From assembly GCA_030614945.1 (NCBI GenBank), contig JAUXAH010000051.1:1-10175 (forward strand): a DNA stretch of 10,175 nucleotides. The letters are read 5' to 3'. A model generated the notes under the pieces. It was not told where the DNA came from and ran no database searches. It was given only the letters and a program-made list of their open reading frames with translations. The position numbers were made by a program, and so were the translations under genes. Of the stretch, positions 6,222-10,175 are shown piece after piece. This stretch comes from Phycisphaerae bacterium. Lineage in GTDB: Bacteria > Planctomycetota > Phycisphaerae > Sedimentisphaerales > SG8-4. Position 1 is the stretch's first letter. Each line of letters begins with the position of its first letter.

Positions 6222-6662
6222 CTACGAAATTACTTCAGGAATTTCATCGTCCGGCTCATCCATTTCGACCGGTTTATAGCCCGGCTGCTTTGATTTTTCC
6301 AGCTCTTCTGTGAAGGCGGCTATAACTTTTTCCTGAATTCTTTGCCTGCATTCTGCATTTATCGGATGGGCGATATCGGCGTGCAGTTTCATTCTGCCTT
6401 TGAAATCCTTCTTTGCCCGGTTTTCCGAAAGTGCTGTTCCACAATTATTGCAGAATTTGGCTCTGAGATGGTTTTTGCCTCCGCATTTGTCGCAATGGTC
6501 GCTCATTTTTCTCGAAGGCATAGCGACGAAATAACCGCTCGTGCCTTCGATGACCTTGATATCGCGAACCACGAACTCATTGTCCATCGTTACCGAGCAA
6601 AAAGCTTTTAACCTGTCATCTTTGTTGTTTACTAATTTGACTCTGACCTCACTGATTTCCAT
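6222..6662 (-). CDS. spoVG: SpoVG-family protein with inserted zinc ribbon
   Basis: Residues 1-52 ([11 protein letters not shown], then [20 protein letters not shown] and [10 protein letters not shown]) are the conserved SpoVG core, and [22 protein letters not shown] (92-113) is its C-terminal signature. SpoVG is a small nucleic-acid-binding regulator, known for asymmetric septation in Bacillus and for RNA/DNA-binding gene regulation in other bacteria. Between the two core parts this protein has about 38 extra residues containing CDKC (57-60) and CNNC (71-74), a rubredoxin-like zinc ribbon with a 10-residue loop. The C-terminus is an acidic tail (131-146), and the total of 146 aa exceeds the usual 85-97. 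GAGG lies 8 nt upstream of the ATG. It follows ispE by 22 bp and is probably cotranscribed. The family assignment is very secure; zinc binding is inferred. Confidence 0.9.
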   Translation of the reverse strand: MEISEVRVKLVNNKDDRLKAFCSVTMDNEFVVRDIKVIEGTSGYFVAMPSRKMSDHCDKCGGKNHLRAKFCNNCGTALSENRAKKDFKGRMKLHADIAHPINAECRQRIQEKVIAAFTEELEKSKQPGYKPVEMDEPDDEIPEVIS

Positions 6663-6684
6663 TTTCTTTGCCTCGCATAAAAGT

Positions 6685-7587
6685 TCACCATCTATTGTTA
6701 TTCACGATAATGCTTTTGCAACCGATTTGTTGCTTGAGTTTGCGTCTGTTTTCCCCTGCTCTTTCTTCATCGGTGCTGTCCATAATACAAAACATTGCTG
6801 AACCGCTGCCGCTCAGGCACAAGGGCCCTATACCTAACGTTTCAATTTTAGCTTTCAACTCAGCAAGCTCTTTATACAAACTAAAACAGCTTGTCTCCAG
6901 CATATTTGCGCACATTTTCGACACTAAATCAATCCTGTTTTTTTGGATATAACTGTTTATTGGCGTATTGAGCTTTTCGTAGAGAGACCGATTATGCCTG
7001 TAATTGGCGTAAACCTTTTTTGTAGAAACACTTACATCTGGAAGTATTAACAGGGCCGAAAAGTTAAATTTTTTCGCTAATTTCTTAATTTTTTCGCCTT
7101 TTCCGCTGCATTGTGCCAATGGCCCATCCAGAAAGAAGGCTACATCGCTGCCCAATCGCTTTGCCAATTTCGCAAGTTGGCGATTGGGCAAGCCGAACTC
7201 CATGTATTTGTTGACCCCTATAAGGGTCGCCGCTGCGTCGCTGCTGGCTGAGCCGAGGCCTCTGCCTGCAGGGACATTTTTCGTCAGGGAAATCCTGATG
7301 TCGGCCCACTCACCGCAACTATTCATTAGCAGTTTAGCGGCCTGGTAGATGAGGTTATCTTGTCCTGCGGGTGCCCATTGTGGGCCTTTACGGACCAGTT
7401 CGATGTCGGCTTTTAGGGCAGGTTCGATGAGGATTTCATCGAAGAAGTCCACTTTGGCCATTACCGTTTCTATTTCGTGGAAGCCATCCGGGCGTTTGCC
7501 GGCTATTAAGAGACTGAGGTTGATTTTGGCGGGAGCTCGTACCAATAATCCATTGCCGACAGTGGTGATTTGTTCTTTACCAACCAT
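6685..7587 (-). CDS. ispE: 4-diphosphocytidyl-2-C-methyl-D-erythritol kinase
   Basis: The enzyme phosphorylates 4-diphosphocytidyl-2-C-methylerythritol at the 2-hydroxyl with ATP, the fourth step of the cytosolic MEP isoprenoid pathway. It is a 300-aa GHMP kinase of normal length. Visible motifs are APAKINLSL (18-26) with the catalytic-type Lys21, GFHEIETV (35-42) for the substrate site, the ATP-binding glycine-rich loop [15 protein letters not shown] (106-120), GSDVAFF (146-152) with the catalytic-type Asp148, and the C-terminal GHMP motif LSGSGSAMF (258-266). The glycine-rich loop reads GSASSD where GGGSSN is common, a tolerated variant that keeps the serines. An extended -10 promoter lies about 35 bp upstream, and the ribosome-binding site is weak (GGA 5 nt before ATG). 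The gene heads the ispE-spoVG pair. Confidence 0.95.
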   Translation of the reverse strand: MVGKEQITTVGNGLLVRAPAKINLSLLIAGKRPDGFHEIETVMAKVDFFDEILIEPALKADIELVRKGPQWAPAGQDNLIYQAAKLLMNSCGEWADIRISLTKNVPAGRGLGSASSDAAATLIGVNKYMEFGLPNRQLAKLAKRLGSDVAFFLDGPLAQCSGKGEKIKKLAKKFNFSALLILPDVSVSTKKVYANYRHNRSLYEKLNTPINSYIQKNRIDLVSKMCANMLETSCFSLYKELAELKAKIETLGIGPLCLSGSGSAMFCIMDSTDEERAGENRRKLKQQIGCKSIIVNNNRW

Positions 7588-7617
7588 AGTTATCCGGGTT
7601 GCATTAGTTAATCTTTG

Positions 7618-7646
7618 TTGACATTATAGCAGGTTGCCCTTATTTT
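7618..7646 (+). promoter_or_regulatory. Sigma-70 promoter for the YqaA-like gene
   Basis: TTGACA (7618-7623), a 17-bp spacer, and TATTTT (7641-7646, 4 of 6 consensus bases) predict a start near 7653. The -35 shares base 7623 with the - strand -10 of ispE, so the two promoters interlock and RNA polymerase probably cannot occupy both at once. Confidence 0.55.
7623..7631 (-). promoter_or_regulatory. Extended -10 promoter for ispE-spoVG
   Basis: On the - strand the sequence is TGCTATAAT, a perfect extended -10 (TGnTATAAT). Only weak -35 matches exist upstream, as is common with extended -10 promoters. Transcription would start near 7616, giving a leader of about 29 nt before the ispE ATG. Confidence 0.6.
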
Positions 7647-7674
7647 TAATACAAAAAATATGGTTGGTGACAGA

Positions 7675-8325
7675 ATGAATGATATTGCAAAGCAGCCGCA
7701 GCGAAACAGACCTGTTGCATGGTGGCAATTGCACCGCCGCCTTTACAACTGGGTCGTTCACTGGGCTGATACGCGTTTCGGCATCGTGGCGCTTATTGTG
7801 CTTGCTTTAACTGAGCCGATCTGTGTGCCCATCCCCGCGGATGTTATGGTCGTGGGGCTTTGCCTGGGCAAGCCGAAGCGTTCATTGAGATACGGTCTGA
7901 CCTGTGCATTCTTTTCTGTTCTTGGGGGAACAATTGCCTTTTCTCTTGGCCTGGTGATTGGGCCGGAAAGGGTGGTGGATTTATTCGGCACCATTGGTCT
8001 TGGCGCAAAAGCCCGGCTTGCTCTCGACCTTTACACCAAATATGACTTCTGGGCCATCGCTATCTCAGCCCTAACCCCCGTTCCATATATGATTTTCAGT
8101 TGGGTGGGCGGAATGGCCGAAGTCTCCCTGCTGAAATTTGTAATGATAAGTGCCGTATTCCGCACTATGAGATTTGGCTCGGAGGCATTACTTTTTTATT
8201 TCCTTGGTGAAAGGGCCCGCCGGTTGATAGAAAAATACTTTAATCTCGCCACGATTGCCGTTATCATATTGTTGGCTGTTGTGGTTTATATAATAAGGCG
8301 GCTGGGCCATATATTTGGCGGCTGA
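7675..8325 (+). CDS. YqaA-type SNARE-associated/VTT (DedA-related) membrane protein
   Basis: The protein has 216 aa from ATG 7675, or 221 from ATG 7660. The later start is preferred because GGTGA ends 4 nt before it, matching the distal part of the anti-Shine-Dalgarno pairing, while 7660 would leave a leader of about 7 nt. It shows the YqaA layout: a hydrophobic helix into TEPICVPIPADVMVV (TEP...PIP re-entrant motif, residues 51-65 in the 221-aa numbering), GKPKRSLRYG, a second helix with SVLGG, then YDFWAIAISALTPVPYMIF (128-146), FRTMRFGSEALLFYFLGERARRLIEKYFN (167-195) and a final C-terminal helix. VTT/DedA-related proteins are inner-membrane proteins linked to lipid flipping, membrane homeostasis and envelope stress. 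The substrate of the YqaA branch is not established. The next gene starts 3 bp after its stop. Confidence 0.83.
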   Translation: MNDIAKQPQRNRPVAWWQLHRRLYNWVVHWADTRFGIVALIVLALTEPICVPIPADVMVVGLCLGKPKRSLRYGLTCAFFSVLGGTIAFSLGLVIGPERVVDLFGTIGLGAKARLALDLYTKYDFWAIAISALTPVPYMIFSWVGGMAEVSLLKFVMISAVFRTMRFGSEALLFYFLGERARRLIEKYFNLATIAVIILLAVVVYIIRRLGHIFGG

Positions 8326-8328
8326 AAA

Positions 8329-8889
8329 ATGAACGACGCCCAAAAACAGACACTTCTGAAGGTTGCGCGTGATACCGTTGGGGCGGTTATCAAGCGGCAG
8401 CCGATGCAGAAGCCCGAATCGGACGACCCTGAGCTGAATGCCCCGTGCGGCTGCTTTGTAACATTGAAAAATCAGGGGCGGCTGCGAGGCTGTATCGGCC
8501 AATTCATTTCTGAAAGCCTGTTGATTGAGCTGATTGCTGATATGGCAAAGGCCTCGGCTACCGGCGACCCACGTTTCTTTGCCGCCCCGATAACCGCCGG
8601 CGAGTTAGAGCAACTGGATATTGAGGTATCGGTTCTGTCGCCGTTAAAGCGGACGGATGACCCGTTGAGTCTGCGACTTGGAATTGACGGCATCTATATA
8701 AAAAAAGGTCGTGCTTCAGGGTGCTTTCTGCCTCAGGTTGCTACAGAGACCGGCTGGAGCAAAGAGCAGTTCCTTTCGTACTGTTGCGCACACAAAGCTG
8801 GCCTTGCCGCCGACGCCTGGAAGGAGCCGGAAACGGAGGTCTATCTGTTCACCGCCGACGTCTTCGGCTCAGAATTCAAAGATATCTAA
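8329..8889 (+). CDS. AMMECR1-domain protein (AmmeMemoRadiSam A type)
   Basis: This 186-aa protein contains the AMMECR1 signature: CGCFVTLKNQGRLRGCIGQF (40-59) with LRGCIG at 52-57, then DMAKASATGDPRFFAAPITAGELEQLDIEVSVLSPL (71-106) including the DPRF and EVSVLSP motifs, IDGIYIKKG (119-127) and GCFLPQVATETGW (131-143). The length is that of a stand-alone AMMECR1 domain. The family often occurs with Memo and radical SAM proteins (AmmeMemoRadiSam system). Neither partner is next to it here. Biochemical function is not settled; the conserved cysteine in LRGCIG suggests a catalytic or binding site. It begins 3 bp after the YqaA-like stop, so both are probably on one transcript. Its stop overlaps the stop of the convergent - strand gene. 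Confidence 0.9.
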   Translation: MNDAQKQTLLKVARDTVGAVIKRQPMQKPESDDPELNAPCGCFVTLKNQGRLRGCIGQFISESLLIELIADMAKASATGDPRFFAAPITAGELEQLDIEVSVLSPLKRTDDPLSLRLGIDGIYIKKGRASGCFLPQVATETGWSKEQFLSYCCAHKAGLAADAWKEPETEVYLFTADVFGSEFKDI

Positions 8890-9194
8890 AGCCGGCTGAG
8901 GCTGTCCAAAAATAATCGGTTTAATGAAATTTTCATACAATCATAGGTATCACCTGCCTTTCCGGTATTTCGAACAAGATTCTCAAAGCCGTTACTATCT
9001 AGCCACATAAAAGAATTAGCAATTGCAACGAGACAACAATACTGCCTCCCATCTCCAGGGAAGTTTGCCCTCTTATCGGTCTGCGTTAAGTCAGGAATTG
9101 AGTTTATCTTTTCCGTGTAAAAGGCAGGCTGGGCAGGTGCAGATATGGCGCAGGTAATAAGACATAAAAAAGCAAAGCTTATCAACCTATGCAT
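8886..9194 (-). pseudogene. Truncated secreted papain/C39-like protein (probable remnant)
   Basis: The ORF encodes 102 aa. A clear Sec signal peptide (MHRLISFAFLCLITCAISAPAQP, about 1-23) is followed by a segment at 51-65, QYCCLVAIANSFMWL, that looks like the start of a papain-like or C39-like fold: Gln, then Cys two or three residues later, then a helix with Ala-Asn and Trp-Leu. Such domains normally need at least 100-150 further residues with the catalytic His and Asp. Here the reading frame ends 37 residues later, at a stop overlapping the AMMECR1 stop, so the catalytic His is missing. I therefore read it as a 3'-truncated gene. A small intact secreted protein is the alternative. The ATG at 9194 has GGAG 5 nt upstream. 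An upstream in-frame extension to 9398 encodes nothing recognisable before the signal peptide. Confidence 0.5.
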
Positions 9195-9213
9195 AAATAC
9201 TCCATTTTTCCAT
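9187..9213 (-). CDS. Eight-codon upstream ORF (leader peptide candidate)
   Basis: The ORF is ATG GAA AAA TGG AGT ATT TAT GCA TAG, encoding MEKWSIYA. Its ribosome-binding site, GGAGG (9222-9226 on the complementary strand), is perfect and 8 nt upstream, better than that of the main ORF. The stop codon overlaps the start of the signal-peptide ORF (ATG at 9194) in another frame. This arrangement allows translational coupling, or reflects decay of the original gene start. Its expression is unproven. Confidence 0.3.
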   Translation of the reverse strand: MEKWSIYA

Positions 9214-9232
9214 AGCAACAGCCTCCGTGAAC

Positions 9233-9253
9233 TTAGGCAAAGCTTCGGCCTAA
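9233..9253. promoter_or_regulatory. Hairpin upstream of the - strand ribosome-binding site
   Basis: TTAGGC (9233-9238) and GCCTAA (9248-9253) form a 6-bp stem with a 9-nt loop. In the - strand transcript it would end 6 nt before the GGAGG of the upstream ORF, a place where structure can affect translation. Confidence 0.3.
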
Positions 9254-9255
9254 TC

Positions 9256-9284
9256 AGATATCGGAGCAGGTTTACAAGATATCT
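9256..9284. promoter_or_regulatory. Paired GATATC inverted repeats, operator-like
   Basis: AGATATC (9256-9262) and GATATCT (9278-9284) are inverted copies with centres 21 bp apart, about two helical turns. The right one is part of a perfect 10-bp palindrome AAGATATCTT (9277-9286). They lie between divergent genes, as expected for a dimeric regulator site, but the sequence is AT-rich and short. Confidence 0.3.
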
Positions 9285-9439
9285 TATTCTATCGCAATTT
9301 AAAGCTATTTGACAGGAAAAAAGGTTCTTATTAAAGTATAAATCCAATGACCTTGCGGCTGTAATGAGTGAGGTCAATTTGTAAGATAACACAAACACCG
9401 GTACTTTTCAAATAGTGTTTCTTATATTTGCCCCCTATC

Positions 9440-9468
9440 TTGACAAAATGGTCAGTTTCTGTTCTAAA
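9440..9468 (+). promoter_or_regulatory. Candidate sigma-70 promoter for the lipoprotein peptidase
   Basis: TTGACA (9440-9445), a 17-bp spacer and TCTAAA (9463-9468, 4 of 6 consensus bases) predict a start near 9475, giving a leader of about 28 nt before the ATG at 9503. Confidence 0.4.
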
Positions 9469-9502
9469 TACGCTTGGGTTTTTTGCCGAAGAAGAAACAG
9501 TT

Positions 9503-10175
9503 ATGGTAAGAAAGTCTGCGCTAATCTGGATAATCTCGGCTGTTTGCCTGGCCGGCTGTGGGGCTTCGGTGGAGACCGGCGGCGCCCGGCGAATCGATAC
9601 GCTGGACGGTATGATTGAGTATTTGCGGCAGCAGAACCTGCCGGCTGTCAAGTCAATCGAGATTTGGCCCAACAAATACGGCGATGGTCTGATTATCACC
9701 ACCGAGCATTACGAAATTTACACGACACTTTTGGAGCCACTGATGCTTTCACAGGTACCCGGCTTTGTTGAATCGGCCTATCGGGGCTATCAGGGCCAAT
9801 TGCCCGAACCTATCGAAACGACGATGAGGTTTACCGTTTATCTTTTTGCCGAGCGCAAGCAGTGGGGAGATTTCACTGATACCTTTGCAGGCCGGCAGGC
9901 GCCGATGTACCACAAGATAAAGGCAGGCGCATATTATCTAAATGGGGCTTGCGTGGCATATAATATCGGTAGAGAGCGAACCTTTTCCGTTCTTGGGCAC
10001 GAGGGGTGGCATCAGTTTAACAGCCGGCACTTTGAGTTCCGCCTGCCAAGCTGGCTCGACGAGGGTATCGCAATGCTCTTTGAGGTGCATAGAAACGACC
10101 AGGGATTATTTTATTTTGAGCCGGGCCGGAATGTGTATCGGTTGGGTGCGCTGAAAAAAACGCTGGTAAAAGACA
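9503..10175 (+). CDS. Lipoprotein zinc metallopeptidase-like protein (5' part, runs off window)
   Basis: The frame is open from ATG 9503 to the window end, with 224 codons visible. The N-terminus MVRKSALIWIISAVCLAGC is a lipoprotein signal with lipobox LAGC, so Cys19 should be lipidated and the protein anchored facing the periplasm. The metal-binding motif HEGWH (166-170, in FSVLGHEGWHQFN) is a standard HExxH. RLPSWLDEGIAMLFE (180-194) follows, with Glu187 as the likely third zinc ligand. This HE..HQF then P.WL.EG arrangement is typical of gluzincin-type peptidases such as the DUF1570 or MA-clan proteins common in planctomycetes. Residues 30-155 are a family-specific N-terminal domain. The start is supported by the signal peptide and a purine-rich GAAGAAG upstream. 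Substrate is unknown. Confidence 0.75.
   Translation, partial: MVRKSALIWIISAVCLAGCGASVETGGARRIDTLDGMIEYLRQQNLPAVKSIEIWPNKYGDGLIITTEHYEIYTTLLEPLMLSQVPGFVESAYRGYQGQLPEPIETTMRFTVYLFAERKQWGDFTDTFAGRQAPMYHKIKAGAYYLNGACVAYNIGRERTFSVLGHEGWHQFNSRHFEFRLPSWLDEGIAMLFEVHRNDQGLFYFEPGRNVYRLGALKKTLVKD

Larger units (their letters stand above)
9195..9502. other. 308-bp divergent intergenic region
   Basis: The region lies between the - strand secreted remnant and the + strand lipoprotein gene. It holds a hairpin (9233-9253), two GATATC-centred sites (9256-9284), a partial promoter match TTGACA...TAAAGT (9309-9337, 17-bp spacer) and a better one at 9440-9468. No further gene is supported. Confidence 0.55.

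Noticed and set aside
9348..9420. Inverted repeats TGACCT...AGGTCA and AAACAC...GTGTTT
   Set aside because: Six-base arms with 16-17 bp spacers are expected by chance in an AT-rich intergenic stretch, and they have no clear relation to a promoter.

Overview
The window looks like a chromosomal segment of a planctomycete, most likely of the Phycisphaerae/Sedimentisphaerales kind. This is inference from gene content and style, not from a marker gene: a type II secretion (T2SS) pseudopilin operon with long low-complexity additions, a SpoVG protein carrying a zinc ribbon, a FlgM-like protein, and a lipoprotein zincin next to a papain-like secreted protein remnant. Base composition is moderate and the genes are densely packed. 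No rRNA, tRNA, CRISPR array, transposase or phage gene was seen.

Region 1 (1-5517, + strand) is the distal part of a T2SS operon. It holds the end of a GspH-like pseudopilin cut by the window edge, then GspI-, GspJ- and GspK-like minor pseudopilins, a GspL/PilM-like inner-membrane scaffold and a GspM/PilO-like protein. Genes overlap or are spaced by tens of bases, apart from a 99-bp gap between the GspI- and GspJ-like genes. The minor pseudopilins are unusual. The GspI-like protein has a C-terminal extension with an excisionase-like helix-turn-helix pattern, although it should be exported across the inner membrane. GspI, GspJ and GspK each carry a different repeat-encoded low-complexity tract. 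One of these, a 9-bp repeat, spans the gspJ/gspK junction.

Region 2 (5518-6207) is a 408-bp non-coding stretch followed by a small FlgM-like gene. The stretch contains a sequence resembling a sigma-28 (FliA/SigD) promoter, with its -35 embedded in a short palindrome. This fits the known feedback logic of flagellar anti-sigma factors, but the spacing is two bases longer than consensus.

Region 3 (6222-7587, - strand) is an ispE-spoVG pair, an association also known from Firmicutes. SpoVG carries an inserted four-cysteine zinc ribbon. ispE diverges from the next gene, and their predicted promoters interlock: the -35 of one touches the extended -10 of the other.

Region 4 (7660-8889, + strand) is a YqaA-type membrane protein followed after 3 bp by an AMMECR1-domain protein.

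Region 5 (8886-10175) holds a short - strand secreted protein that looks like the N-terminal remnant of a papain/C39-like peptidase. It is preceded by a tiny upstream ORF with the stronger ribosome-binding site. A 308-bp intergenic stretch with inverted repeats follows, then the start of a + strand lipoprotein metallopeptidase (HExxH) that runs off the window.
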